This document shows, piece after piece, positions 1-12,107 of a DNA stretch of 64,000 nucleotides. The stretch is from Adiantum capillus-veneris (Eukaryota > Streptophyta > Polypodiopsida > Polypodiales > Pteridaceae). Position 1 is the first letter of the stretch. Every line of letters starts with the position of its first letter. Below the pieces are notes generated by a model that was given only the letters and a program-made list of their open reading frames with translations, did not search any database and was not told where the DNA came from. Made by a program: the position numbers and the translations under genes. Location: NCBI GenBank assembly GCA_014529385.2, contig CM043953.1:64675372-64739371 (forward strand), in the 5' to 3' direction.

Positions 1-901
1 ATAAGGGATTTTTATATTCAATTTTAGAAAAAAACCTAAAAAAGGGGTCATTTTATTCATTCAAACATGTTAAAAGAGGGGTTTTTTTAATACCCCGCAA
101 ACGCACATGATATAGGGGGTATTGAATGGTGAACCCCCCAAGAGTCTGGTAGGGTTCACTAAACAGGTTTTCCATAATTGAATGCTTTGGAGATATGACA
201 GATACGGTTCAAAGATTTTTTATGGGAAACTATCTAATGATTAAGTTAGAACATTGATGACAAGGTATAAGCCTTTTTTTTCCTTGAGACCTTGTTGATT
301 CCATGAAGATGGAAAGATTCATGCACCAATATTATGCCCAAAACAACAATTGAACTTACTTGCAATAGACAAGAACTTGTCCTCGACCTCAATCCCAAGA
401 CCTCAAACACCTTCAAAGGTGAAGAGAGCTGGCAGGGAGTGAGGGAAGTGAAGAGGAAGAAGATGTAGTATACAAGAATAAAGTATTCTCCTCACATATT
501 ATCACTCTTAGAGCATAGCTTAGCATAGTAATGGAGATTGAGGACAATTGAGCATGCTTTGAAGCTTGACTCTTGCTTGGATTTGCATTCCATAGCCAAG
601 AGATGTTGGTGTAGGCTCTCTACTTCTCAAGCTTGGAGAAGGAGATTACTTTTTTTCTTAACTCACAATGAGAATGTGTGTGTGTGGGGGGGCTTGTGAG
701 CTACAAAAATGAGAGAGAGAGAGAAATCAACCTATCTTGAATACACAAGCTTGAAGCTCACTGGCTCAAGCCTGCAGCTAGCCAATGGGAGTCCCACATT
801 ATTTCAAGCAAGGGGTGTAGCATTGTGACAAGTTTCCTTCTTTCCCCCTTTGAGAGAGTTTTAAAATCATTGATTAAATGAAGCTAAATTCTTATTGTCT
901 C
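1..901. other. no gene seen; AT-rich repeat-like DNA
   Basis: No reading frame of coding character was found on either strand. There is a short GA tract near 711-725 and purine-rich stretches. The sequence has the texture of decayed transposon DNA, but no terminal repeat or protein motif could be assigned. Confidence 0.5.
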
Positions 902-915
902 TCATAGTCAACTGG

Positions 916-1115
916 CCAATAGGAATTAAGCTTGCACATGGTCTGCTCAATTCTCATTGGACCCCTTGGTACACTGTCCAATAGGAATAAAGGAGGTCCT
1001 AATTCTTATTGGTTCATTTAATGGCCCATCCAATAAGGTTTAAGCTTGTTTTTATAAAGCTTAGTTCTCATTGGTCCTTCACATTGGCCATCCAATAGGA
1101 ATTAAGCTTCATTGG
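916..1115. repeat. spaced CCAAT/ATTGG inverted-pair array
   Basis: CCAAT occurs at 916, 978, 1030 and 1092, and ATTGG at 956, 1008, 1070, 1083 and 1111. Each ATTGG at 956, 1008 and 1070 is followed by a CCAAT exactly 22 bp later, and successive pairs lie 52 and 62 bp apart. Copies share a flank like AGGAATTAAGCTT. This is a short degenerate tandem array whose unit holds an inverted CCAAT pair. CCAAT is the known NF-Y core, so the array could be a decayed promoter or LTR segment. Any function is inference. Confidence 0.6.
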
Positions 1116-3799
1116 GGGAAACATGGCTAGGAGCTTAACATGTGTCCTATATGCCTTATGACGACTCTTGGTGAGTGTGTGTTTGTGTGTGTTCTCTCTC
1201 ATCCCCCTACAAGGAGGTATTTCCCCTTCCAAATGGGAGATTCACTTGGCCACTTGCACCCACTAGGAGACCTTGGACCACAAATTCAAAGGTTAAAAAA
1301 TACCTAGCATTGTCAATAGACTAGCCCATTGGTCTTGGCCCTAAGGACTTTTAATACTAACCTTTGGAGGCTTTAATGAAGCTTAACCTAAGTTCTTTTA
1401 AAGGTCCATTAAGTGTACATTGCTCTTTGTTAGACCTCTCTCCATTTGGACCCTTAATGAGATAAGCTTATCTCTCCTCTTGCTCCCTTGTTGATAGTAG
1501 ATCTAGCAGCATATATTCACATCCTAACTCTGGTTCCCTTTTATCTTCCCATATTAAATGATCAATTTAGTATGGGAAAATCATTTGGGATAGGTAGACA
1601 TTTATTTTATGACAAATTCTTTCTTTGCACTTGTCCCCTCGCTGGTAGTGCCCTCCTCCATTCCGTGCTAGTAGCTTAGAGTGCCAGGCATGGCCCATGA
1701 TCGCCCTCATGTTAACATGGCCTCTCATGTCTGCGCCATGCTCCAAATTATTATAGGCAACCTCAAAAAATGCTTGAGTTCCTTGTCATAGCCGCATTGA
1801 TCTTGGATCTCACCATCCCTAATCTTAACTTGACAAGCTCATCATGTTCACTTTACTGGATCTACCCAAGTAGTTCCCAATTCCCATGAAGCCTAGTGAT
1901 GTAGCCCCATTCATCACAACCTAAATGACGCTCGACTCTCAGACACCTCTGCAAGAAGACCGAACACAAACAATGATTTAATGACATCAAGGTAGACATC
2001 CCCCATTGAGACCTTCTACAGAGACTAACAATGTTGAATCTTGCATACTCCAAGAATTTGTTGGCATATATTAATTCGATGACACCCACCACATCGCATC
2101 AAATAGGAGGCCCTTCTCTAAAACCGATTGAAGACTGCCTTGCATGATGGTGATCAACTTCAAGATTTAAAACGTGCTGCAGACTCTAATGAACCAAACT
2201 TTTGAAGCTTCAACTCAGATGCGCCCCGAACATGCTTTAACACTTGCACAGTCATTACGGAGGTGGCCAACCATATTATCATCTTGCTCTTGGATGCAAT
2301 GGCCAGGGAAAGTTTGGAATCCATCACCATCATTATATGTGAGTGGAGATCCCTTACACCATAGACCGTGACACCGATGAGATATGCCCTAGTGAGAAAG
2401 GTTAGAAAGGTGATTCTTTCCATGCATGGCTTTTGGTTATAGGTATTCCATCATCACATCATGAAGAAATAATAAGAAATACTAGTTGTGCATAAAGAGA
2501 AGATCATCACCTTGCTTCACAATGCCTTTTATACAAAGGATGTGGAAATTATTTCTCCATCAAATGGATGCACACAAGGATGCATGAATATAATTATAAT
2601 CACAAGCGCTCGAAAGTATACAAAGTGTTAAAGCATGATACATGTAAGCTATTTTGGATCGACACAAGGAAGATCAAAGAAAATATAAAAAAGCATACCA
2701 CAAAAACCCCAGCAAGTGGAGCCAATAAAAAGAGATTGCTAAAGCGTGACTTTCACATCACTTTGGGCAGCAATGGATAAGCTAGCTTTGAGGGTGATTT
2801 TGTAAGTGTTTTTGCATTGTTTTTATGGTTAAATTTTTTATCGATTTGTAATTGCTTGATCTAATTTTTTCTATCGCAATTAAATGCTTTTAAATAGTGG
2901 ATAATAAGATCAATCGGGAGCCTACCCTACTTGAGCATAAATATGGCACAAGACATGGTCTCATAGCACTTGTGAACATTTTGCGATCTCAGCCTAGCAA
3001 GGTAAGATAAATAAATTCTAAAAATTGTTTACATTTATGTTACATTGTGTGTTTGTATGTAGTTTTGTTATCTAAACTTTGTTTATTGTCTCTTTTTTAT
3101 TTTCAAAATTTGACTCGAATTTTGTTGCTATATTATGAGACCTCTTCACCAGAGTAGCATACTCATGCACTTCCATATGTTTCTTCTTTTGTACATGCAT
3201 ATATATATATATATATATATTTATTTATTTATTTATGTGTGTGTGTGTGTGCGTGCGTGTGAGTGTGTGTGTGTGTGCATGTGCATCTATTGAGGATGAT
3301 ATGGTTCTCCCATTTTGTACTTTAAAATATTTGGTTCATTATCTTTCTGTCATTCCACTTTGGCCCATTTTTGTAATTTAATATTTTGCACTATATATGC
3401 ATATGTTTTTAGGCTTTTACATTGTTAATTCAATGTATTTAATAGTTAGCAATGAAACAAAAATTCTCTTCAAGTTTTGTGTCATCTTAACTTTTTCAAG
3501 TTATGTCACTGTTTCTTAATTTTTTGTTGTGATTGATTGTTATTACTAGTTACAATGATTAACTGGGCAGCAAAGCCTTTTGTTCCTATCACCCCCAAAC
3601 TTTTTCACTTGTGCATCAATATATATGATTATGCAGCGTTGATATCTAAAAATTTTGAGTATATGATTTGCATGAATCATAGGATTTCCATGAATAACTT
3701 CCGAAGTAAACACTTGTCAAAACATAGAGTTATTCTAAAAAGTAAGGAGAGCCTTTTGCAAAAAATTAAAGCTCTTGCTAAACCTGAGGCCTCGTGTGA
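1116..3799. other. no recognised gene; AT-rich with simple repeats
   Basis: Short open frames exist on both strands (for example minus 1862-2092 and 2160-2423) but none carries a motif I recognise. Simple repeats include (TA)n near 3198-3220, (TTTA)n just after it, and (TG)n near 3236-3280. I see nothing supporting a functional gene. Confidence 0.45.
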
Positions 3800-4150
3800 G
3801 GCAACTCTCAACCTGCATAGTAATCCAATGAGCCCTACCTACCACAATAATACCTCTGCCCAAAATGTCCTGCTGCCATGAGTCTGCAATAGTCATACAT
3901 ACCCCTCCCTGGATACCACCGAATCCAAATGCAGCTGACAAAAATGTCCCATATCGACCATGCAAAAGCTGACTACATCGTCTAATACGACTCTCATGGA
4001 GATGATGCTCCTGCAGCATAAGCAGGTCAATCTCACCACCCACAAGGCATCGTTAGTGCCCCTGATGCAATCGACCCCACTGGCACTGAAATTGGGGTCT
4101 TCCTAATCCCTGCACGTTCCATGAGACAATCCTCATGGGGTACAAGAAAT
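3800..4150 (-). pseudogene. LINE ORF2 fragment, AP-endonuclease N-terminus
   Basis: Read on the minus strand, a frame starts near 4145 with MRIVSWNVQGLG, the N-terminal signature of the apurinic-endonuclease domain of plant non-LTR retrotransposons. After a frameshift around 4050 it continues with LLMLQEHHL, which carries the conserved catalytic Glu region, then about 60 residues rich in Gly and aromatics. In intact LINEs this domain nicks target DNA to prime reverse transcription. Recognisable similarity stops near 3,815, and no reverse transcriptase follows at lower coordinates, so this is a small broken piece. Its position beside an ORF1-like stretch (4151-5330, same strand) fits the ORF1-ORF2 junction of one LINE. 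It cannot be functional. Confidence 0.75.
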
Positions 4151-5330
4151 AATCAAAGCTGCAACAACAGCTAACCTTGCTATCTTCGAGATCGGCTTGC
4201 ATGGGGAGTAATCCGCATTTGAGTGACCCCGAGATAGGCGTTGCTGATAGCCCAAGCCCAAGAAGAGTGTGTTGTGCACAAGGAAACCTCCTTTGTCCAG
4301 GGGTCCTCATGTATGTATGCATAGCATGGTGGGCTTTGCATGTCAGCAAACAAGTGTACCACAATGTGTCTACATCGTGCCGTGTCTGGAGGTGGTGACT
4401 AAGAACTTGGCCAACGGCCACAAAGTCTGTTCCAAATCTATAATCCCCAAGTTTTCCATGTGGTGAGAGAACTTGAGGTCCTGGGCCTACAGCCACAATC
4501 TATCACTAAATCCAAAGTCCACTCATACTGGTCTCTACCACATAAGGGAAAAGAGAAGCCAACCGCTATGTCCAGGGCCTCTACTCTAGCGGCAAGGAAC
4601 AATACATGAACTCTGAAGCATGCCACCTCAAAGTCTCGTGAAGAGTCATCGAAAAGTTGTAGGCAAAGAAGTCCCACCTACAACAGATATCAAAGCTCAT
4701 CAGTCCACGAGAAACTACTGCAAAGGGAGATGTTTGCACCAGAAGGGGGGTCCGTAAGAAAGGTTGCCCCTCTCTCACCAGGAGACACATGGAAAATGCA
4801 CTGCCAAGAAATCTCCTAGCAGCCAAGGAAGGACTTTCCCCATGGGCTAGATGTGGAGCACGAACAACATAGGGCCGGGAAGCAAGGGGGGTAGTGTGAG
4901 GGGATGAAGAGGAGGTGGGAGCAACAGGGGGGATGGGGGGTGGTGGAGAGAAGGTTGGAGGTGGGGGTGAGTTAAAGTGGAAGGTTCAAGGGTAGGAGGG
5001 GTTGTCGATGGTGATACTGAGATGGAGGGTGGAGTTGGGGCCTCATCCTACTGAAGAGGGTCAAAATGGTTCCCTGTGGAAACCCACTGCTACTCACCTG
5101 GAGTAGGACGACCACCAAGAGGGTTGGGCTAGCATGGTGGCCCCTGGTGATGTCGACCACGAGCCTGCTGCCAGCCCTCCTCTACCTGGACTCTAGGCTC
5201 GGAGCATGACCTGCCTGAGCACCCTATGTCTCTGTTTGTTGAGGCTGGCCAGCCTTAGGAGGCTTGGGTTGGGTCTGAGGTGAAGGTCAGGGCCTCCTCC
5301 GTGGACTAGCCTTTATGAGATGGCCCCTCT
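4151..5330 (-). pseudogene. probable LINE ORF1 remnant
   Basis: Upstream of the endonuclease fragment on the same strand lies about 1.1 kb of GC-richer sequence with overlapping minus-strand frames (4438-4677, 4581-4826, 4972-5160) broken by stops. Towards the 5' side the predicted peptide is Pro/Ser rich, and closer to the endonuclease it reads as hydrophobic beta-type sequence. LINE ORF1 proteins are nucleic-acid-binding chaperones encoded just before ORF2, so position, strand and composition all fit. I do not see an intact zinc knuckle or an unambiguous DUF4283 core. The call rests mainly on context and could be wrong. Confidence 0.45.
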
Positions 5331-5355
5331 TTCGACAAATGAATCACTTATTTGA

Positions 5356-5556
5356 AAGACCCAAATACTCCAAACTCTGGAGGGATATCCAGAGGTTGAA
5401 GTTGAAGAGCCGAAAGATCCAATTGAAGAGCTAGAAGTTGAAGTTGAAGAGAAGGAAATTGCAACTAAAAAGCCAAAGGTCTCAATAGCAAAGGTTTGGA
5501 TAATTCAAAAGCCAAGGGTGAGGGACACCCAAAAGGCTAGGCTAGTACCTATGTAA
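5356..5556 (+). other. short open stretch with acidic VEVEE repeat
   Basis: A 66-codon open stretch without an initiating Met encodes a peptide in which EVEVEEPK and EVEVEEKE recur, separated by DPIEEL, followed by a basic tail. The bases show an obvious internal duplication (GAAGTTGAAGTTGAAGAG twice). Similar acidic linkers occur in retroelement polyproteins, but I cannot assign it. It may simply be a tandem repeat that stays open. Confidence 0.3.
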
Positions 5557-6402
5557 AGACCTCTTAGGGGCATTTGTAACCATCATCATCTTTTGGATGA
5601 TGTCTCTCTTTCAACATTTGTGAAGATGACAAAGGCTTTGAGATTCCTTGAAGACATGCAGGCTTGAGCACTTGTGAAGATCAAGAAGGCCTTGAGCACT
5701 TGAGAAAACAACTTTAGCGTTTGAAATATAAAAAAATACCCTTTGAGGTCTCTCATCTTGAGGGCCAATGCTTCTAAGGAAGTAACTCTGTCTTCCCATG
5801 TCTCTTATGTTTGGTTTCTCTCTCTTTTCAAGTTGGAGTGTCTACTATTGTGATTTATCATTTGTTCTTAACATACAGAAAGGTTTCAATTTTTGGCATC
5901 TACCCTGCAAATGATCAATTGTTCTCCATTGGAAGCAGACCAACATAGCATTTTCATTAGCACCATCCCAAATCAAACATCAACATCACAATTCAGCCCT
6001 AAACCTCATCAGCACTAGCGTTTTTAGTTTTCATCATGTTGTCTTTGTCAACATTGCCCAATCAGCCCCGTAGTTGCACATCCAAACCAGATAGCATAGC
6101 TTTTTCAAAACTCAGTATTAGCCTCACAGATCCAAGCATCTAGATCCATTGTATCAGCATTTGTGTAATCCAAGGAAACTAACTCTCTAGCAATATAGAG
6201 GGGGGGCCTTGGAGGGGGATTTGGGACCCCATCTTGTGTTAGTATTCTTTCTATCTCTATCACTCACAGAACCTTCACTCACGGTATCATTCTCTCTTCT
6301 CTCTCTTTGTCTATTACACATCTCCCTCATTTAAGTAAAAGGAACCTTGTGTATGTATTGATCACTCATCCTAAGCTATCACCATCAACCTCTTCTACTG
6401 CA
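5557..6402. other. no gene seen; distantly similar to 12.3-13.0 kb
   Basis: No coding frame was seen. The stretch 6195-6345, with a G-rich run, GGGACCCCATC, CT-rich DNA and then AAGTAAAAGGAACC, resembles 12,820-12,985, which has the same words in the same order. The two lie on either side of the 6.4-11.8 kb element. This suggests an older diverged repeat family. Confidence 0.4.
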
Positions 6403-6407
6403 CACAC

Positions 6408-6895
6408 TGCTACAAACGGAATGCCCGATCGCCCTGCAAAATACTCATAATAGCACAATACATACCATAAAACGATAAATTGGCATACCTAAATCGTCAC
6501 ACACGCACATGATTGATCTCAACACGAACAGAGAGAGATAGCGAGCGAGAGAGAAAGAGAACATGCACAGGTGCACCTCCTAGAGCGGAGTGCTACGCTT
6601 GGTACGTCGAGAGAGAAGAGAGGAGAGGAGAGAAGAATAGACACAAGCACTGGTTGCAATCTCCCCCCGTGCAAGAGTGACCATTTCCCTCTTACACGTA
6701 TTTCATTTATAGATTTCTTGAATGGTCAAATTGAATACAAACTAGCCGGCCAGTCATAAATGGCCAAAGGTCATAAAAGAGCACTTGAATAATAAAATGT
6801 ACAATATATATATATTTCCATTTGCATAGGCCTAGCTCGGTCCAGCCTTTTCCACCTGTCAACTGCAAAAATAGTAAAATATCAATTCCATAACA
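6408..6895 (-). repeat. 3' LTR of the 6.4-11.8 kb element
   Basis: Matches 11352-11843 along its whole length, with visible substitutions and small indels at very roughly one position in ten by eye. Both copies share a GA-rich block and the ATATATATAT tract near the distal end. The interior edge (6896 onward) read on the minus strand ends in a purine-rich AATGGAGAGGTA, a plausible polypurine tract next to the LTR start TGTTATGG. Confidence 0.88.
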
Positions 6896-7326
6896 TACCT
6901 CTCCATTGAAAAGCAATTGTCCTCAGTTGCAAAGATAAAAATCTGCAAACAATACTAGTAAAAAACAATCACTAGACATTTGTATCAAATAGTAAAAGAA
7001 AAATTCATAAAATTAGACAACATTGCTTATGCCTGCCATCATCCACATACTACCTATTCTAGTAGCCCATACCACTAGAATAAGCGGTATATGTCATACC
7101 CTGATGAATCGGGATATCATTGGTCACACTCATCATTCAATAATCAATTCTTATCAATCTCAAGTCCAATTCCATAAATAGTGTCGCGATAGAAAAGCAT
7201 CATGTATCCATTTCAAGTCCAATTTCAAATCCAAATCCAAATATCCTTCATTTTGTATATGCGGGAAACAAAATCATACCAGTTTACAGCGGTGGCCAGT
7301 CCACTGCAGCATGATTTTGTGAGTGG

Positions 7327-7532
7327 TGTTGCCTAAATAGGCAAATCTGCACCAATAAGACGTGTTGCCTCAATCAACAAATCTGCACTAATGTTGCTTA
7401 AATCGACAAATCTACATATGGTATTGTTAAAAAAATCATGAATCTGTAGTTTGTTGTTGTGCTGCCTAGATCGGCGAATCTACACTAGATGAGCATTGAC
7501 ACACTGCCTAAATCAGCGAATCTGTGTGCATG
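7327..7532. repeat. degenerate tandem repeat with mini-hairpins
   Basis: Five diverged copies begin near 7327, 7363, 7392, 7460 and 7503. Their core is like GTTGCCTAAATCGGCAAATCTGCA. Copies such as TGCCTAAATAGGCA and GCCTAGATCGGC are themselves short inverted repeats, so the transcript could form a row of small stem-loops. Unit length varies from about 29 to 68 bp. No function is known. Confidence 0.6.
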
Positions 7533-8659
7533 TGACCAATAGACTAGACAAGACATAAAGGAGAAAAAATATTTACTATGTTTTTGACACCAGTGTGTAG
7601 TATAACAAAGTACTTACAAATTGTTTTTCAGTATTCTAGAGCACCTTCTCTCACATGAGTAGCTGCATAGCTTATAGACAAATCATCTCAATAAACATTC
7701 CTTTCAATATAATTAGAAGTGATAACCTTAGCAGTGTTTGAGTATTCAGGTTAGAACACAATGCAGAGGAATGACACATTTGATGTACATACCAGGAGGG
7801 TATACTGTATTTGAAAATATATATACTATTGTTGGCATATGGAGAGAGGTACAAGTGCTACAACTAGCAAACTTACACCAAAGTGTAGCTAACAATCCAA
7901 AATGTGTTAGTGTACGGTTAATAATTAGTCATAAACTTGCAATGACAACTACAAGGGGGATTAGTATACAACTGAGACAAATGTCAGACAACTGAGCAGG
8001 AAGAAAAATTCTGCAGTTCTAACTTAATAGCATAGATAAAGTAGAATCATAAACAAGCAAAAAATAAAATAATATATATTTGAACTAGATTCGATTTGAG
8101 TGTCTAGCTCAATGTAAGAGCCAGAATTACATTGATTACTTACAGACATCTACTATGATTAGCCTTGGATTGATTAGAAAGTGAGATGAAATCGATATAT
8201 TGTCGATTGTTTTGTTTGAATAGATGTAACAGTCCTCTTGATATTGCAAGCTATTGTCTCTAAAATACAATCCTCTTGATTATTGTTTTTTTAGTTTTTT
8301 TTTTAATTAAAAAAAAAAAATTGTGTAAAGGGCATTGACTAGTTTTAGTCATAATATCACGAGGGTACATCTTGTATATCATGTAAAAGCCAGAGGACAG
8401 ACAGTAGATTGGGCCAAAAAATAAATACCAACGAAAAATTAATCCCTGGAAGTATCCATTTAGGAGAGGCAGTTCCAGTTAGACATATATATATACTTCA
8501 ACACTATCATGGTCGACCATCTACCATAGACATGAATAATTTCATTAAGTAGACCTGGTTTTCATGAAATTATAATTAACAAAATATGAAGATATACATA
8601 ATCAAAAGTTTGGACGGTCTAGCTGACACCTTCAAGCTTGCAGTAAATGCAGGCCGTGT

Positions 8660-9052
8660 TCAATGCACTTCCTTGCACTTGGCTCTAGCCCTTGTTTTAG
8701 ATGTGGGGATCCTTCGTTGGCAGCGCTTGCACACGCTGTCGGTGTTCAAGCACCCTTTGGGAGAGTCTTGCAGAAGAACCTGTCCCTTGTCAAATTTTGG
8801 CGAGTTGTTTGCCTTACATACCAAGGCCTCTGAATTTGTTGCCATCTTGGAGGAAGACTCTCTTGTGTTAAACTTGAGTTGGAGCTCCCCCACCATCGAT
8901 GCTAAATGGCAAGAAGAGGTGAGCATCCCTGAAAGCATCACCAAATGCTCGTCGACAGAGCGTGTGGGCAAAAGTGTCCAAGAGAAGTGCCCTTCCCGCA
9001 TTATGGCCTCCTGGAATGATTTTTGGATGTCCCCGGTCAAAGGATGTTGCAT
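8660..9052 (-). pseudogene. possible copia-type gag remnant inside the element
   Basis: A 130-codon minus-strand frame, co-oriented with the host LTR element. It contains SVDEHL, then SSSKMATNSEAL, SPKFDKG and finally a Cys pair in VCKRCQRR. This order loosely recalls the C-terminal half of Ty1/copia Gag: a helical capsid end, a basic linker and a zinc knuckle. The CCHC spacing is not intact, and the opposite strand is also open (8586-9059), so the frame could be accidental. Position about 2.3 kb inside the 5' LTR is compatible with a gag behind a long leader. I do not claim function. Confidence 0.25.
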
Positions 9053-9511
9053 GGGATGATGCCAACAAACATCAACTTGAGTGCGCTTTCAAGTGAAGTA
9101 AAAAAAGAAAAGTCTCACAAGTCTCAGGTCATCTTCAACCATGATAGAGCTTACAGCCCCGTTCAGAGTGTGCACATGTGGAGGGTGCCAAGAACCTCTT
9201 CTACTACCATGAGCCCTAGTTTGGTGATCAACACTGAGCCGACTTTTGACCATTGCACTCGCTCCTATCGACACTTGTATTTAAGTGATGCCGTAAGGGG
9301 TTACCAATAAATCCAACATAGCTAGATGGCGCCTGGAGTAAGAAGTTGCGAGGTTGCAAATTGCAGGGCCACGAAGGTAGAAGCTAGATTTTTTTTTTTT
9401 GAAAATGTGAATCTTGTTGCTTTCACTGCCAAAGGCAATGGATGCAACTAGCGTAGAATGCCCTGGATCAGCTTATGCAGCAATTTATCCATGTTCTACT
9501 TCTTGGACCTA

Positions 9512-9616
<105 letters not shown>

Positions 9617-10321
9617 CACAAAGGAAAGCATGTCATCAACGATGGGCCAGCCAAGAGAGCAGGGCGGTAGAGGTCCTTCATCCACAGTAAGCCAATTTAG
9701 CTCGACATCCTCTGCTTGCACATGAACGACCAGCCATCCGTAGGGCATCATAAAGTGAGGTTGAAAGGAGTCAAATGAGATATCATGCAATCAATGGAAG
9801 TTGAGAGCAGCACCATGCCATGGGGTAGGCAACTGGAGCCAAAGGGGAGGTGGTGGAAAGGGAAGCTAGGTAGTTGTTGGTGCCTAAAAGAGCAAATGGC
9901 GGCTGGGAGATCTGAAGCCACTGTGAGTAGTTTGAATGATGCCAGTTTTCATTCGTGCATGGATGAGCACGGCCTAATTTAATTCATGTGGTTACGGTTG
10001 TGAGACTTCAGGTATTCCAAGTGGGACAGGGTTGGCGCCCTGGTGGTTGGGCTGCAGTTTGATGACAGAGGGAGAGAAAAAGAGAGGTCACGTAGCTGTA
10101 AATTGCAAGAGGACTGCATGGCGGCTAGAGTGAGTGGGAGAAGAGGAAGAGATAGAGGGAGAGATCGGGTGGGGGTGATGGTGCCAACAGCAAACGAGGG
10201 GGGGGGAGAGAGAGAGAGAGAGAGAGAGGTTCGACAGTGGCGCCACCATGCAAGAGAGAGAGAGAGACAAAGAGATAGAGAGAAAGAGAGTCGTGTGCAG
10301 ATTGCATGTGCACACAAGGGG

Positions 10322-10520
10322 TGAGGGTTTGGGGCCATTGATAACAATGCGAACGAACTAGTTGTTTCAAAGGTTGCAGCGACAAACAGTTCATGGCCAA
10401 TTTTAGATAGTTGTGGAAACATTGTTCCTGCAGAAGATCAATCGAACGCTCTTGAGTTTCAAGACATGACTCATTCACTCGGTGATGCAGCAGTATTTTC
10501 AAAAGAAAATGATTGTTGAG
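10322..10520 (+). other. clean open stretch, possible captured exon
   Basis: From about 10,329 to a TGA near 10,518 one plus frame encodes roughly 63 residues of ordinary, non-repetitive composition, including ELVVSKVAATNSSWPIL and QSNALEFQDMTH. There is no good start codon. It lies antisense to the surrounding LTR element. It could be a host exon picked up by the element or a chance frame. I do not recognise it. Confidence 0.2.
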
Positions 10521-11338
10521 CGCAAGTCTGCCCCGGGGCAGTCACTTATCAAAACATCCCTATATCAGTGCATTCAAGAGGTAATTAATAATACCCCAAT
10601 ATACATACTATACTTACACTGTGAGCCTATTTAAAAAAACCCCACCCCCCTCTAATGTATACATAAAAGTATACATTTTGGTCTTTTAATAATCCTCTCC
10701 AGTTAACTCACGTGATATCATACACATTCTAAAAAGTGACCACCCCGGGAAGTCTGCTACCCTATCGACGCCTTGCAGTTGAGAGCCCGTGGAAACGTTT
10801 ACCACTTTCCTATTGCTCGTCAGCACTACTCGTCGGTCTCTCGATAAATTTTTAATGGGATAGCATATCACACACATTCTTTTGAGACTTTTAAAACCGC
10901 CTAGAGTTTTGTCACACATGCACGTATTTGATCATCCTTTTTTGAATCCGATCGTGAGCTCAATTCCATTAACGTCTCATTAGATTACACCTATTCTATG
11001 AAAATCTCTCTTTTAATGTCTTTGTCTACTACAAATTCCAAACGAAGCCTATATACATCTTCCTTTTGGTATTGTATAATGCTTAAAAATCATAACACGG
11101 ACCTCTTTAAACATCAACAGCAGATGCTTTATATGTTTGATTACCATAGTTACTGCACTTTGCATAGTGACTCCAATCAATAAAAAAGAAAGTTAATAGT
11201 GAGCATGTACATGCAATATTAGATTTCACAAAATCAATCAATGAAAAGCATATTCAAGTAGAATGAAAAGATAATTAAAAAAATTAAAATACTTAGCTTT
11301 TGATTATCGAGATCTTTAATCTTTGGAGTGTAGCTTGG

Positions 11339-11350
11339 GCTCTGATACCG
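11339..11350 (-). other. primer-binding site, initiator-Met tRNA type
   Basis: Read on the minus strand the sequence is CGGTATCAGAGC, one base from the canonical plant retroelement site TGGTATCAGAGC, which pairs with the 3' end of initiator tRNA-Met. It lies one base inside the 5' LTR, exactly where minus-strand priming occurs. It fixes the orientation of the element. Confidence 0.8.
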
Positions 11351-11351
11351 T

Positions 11352-11843
11352 TGCTACAAGCGGAATGTGCGGTTGCCCTGCAAAATACTCATAATAGCAC
11401 AATACATACCATAAAACGATAAATCAGCATACCTGAATTGTTGCACACACACATGATTGATATCAACACGAACAAAGAGAGATAGCGAGCGAGAGAGAGA
11501 AAGAGAACATGCGCAGGCGCACCTCCTAGAGCAGAGTGCTACGCCTGGTACGTCGAGAGAGAAGAGAGGAGAGGAGAGAAGAATAGACATGAGCACTAGG
11601 TGCAATCTCCCCCCGTGCAAGAGTGACCATTTCCCAGGCTTGCACGTATTTCATTTATAGATTTCTTGAATGGTCAAATTGAGTACAAATTGACCGACCG
11701 GTCATAAATTTCCAAAGCTCATAAAAGAGCACTTGAATAATAAAATGTACAATATATATATATTTCTATTTGCATAGACCTAGCTCAGTCCACCCTTTTC
11801 CACCTGTTAGCTGCAAAACTAGTAAAATATCAATTCCATAACA
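11352..11843 (-). repeat. 5' LTR of the 6.4-11.8 kb element
   Basis: Partner of 6408-6895. Boundaries are set by the shared ends TGCTACAA and CCATAACA and by the CACAC duplication that follows. It contains the same GA-rich block and ATATATATAT tract as its partner. Confidence 0.88.
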
Positions 11844-11871
11844 CACACCTATCATGATCCTAGCACACATT

Positions 11872-12107
11872 GGTCACAATGTTCACTTTAACAATTCAAG
11901 GCATTATCCACACGGTGATTTCCTTGTCATTAAGTTGAATGGATGTGATACTTTGAGACATTCAAATGGTTTACAAAGTACAATCCTCAAGTTGATTGAA
12001 AACTAATAAGTATTTTCCTCAACCCATGGTGGTTCACAGAGAATTCTTGAAGGCACATATATAATATTTCCACTTTGTTGTTTTGGCAAACGTTGGAGGA
12101 CCACTCA
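11872..12107 (+). repeat. diverged duplicate, copy A
   Basis: Shares word order with 13,092-13,320: CAATGTTCACTT, ATGGATGTGATAC, AAATGGTTTA, AAAGTACAATC, AAGTTGATTGAA, ATTTTCCTCAAC and TGTTGTTTTG. The two copies are about 1.2 kb apart, in direct orientation, and differ by many substitutions and small indels. No protein motif was seen. Confidence 0.7.

Noticed and set aside
7327-7532. CRISPR-like repeat array
   Set aside because: Repeats are strongly diverged, spacing is irregular, and there are no cas genes; the DNA is eukaryotic nuclear. It is a decayed tandem repeat in a retroelement.
10043-10502. Overlapping 75-147 codon frames on both strands rich in Arg/Glu or Ser/Leu
   Set aside because: Driven by GA-rich low complexity; no conserved motif on either strand.
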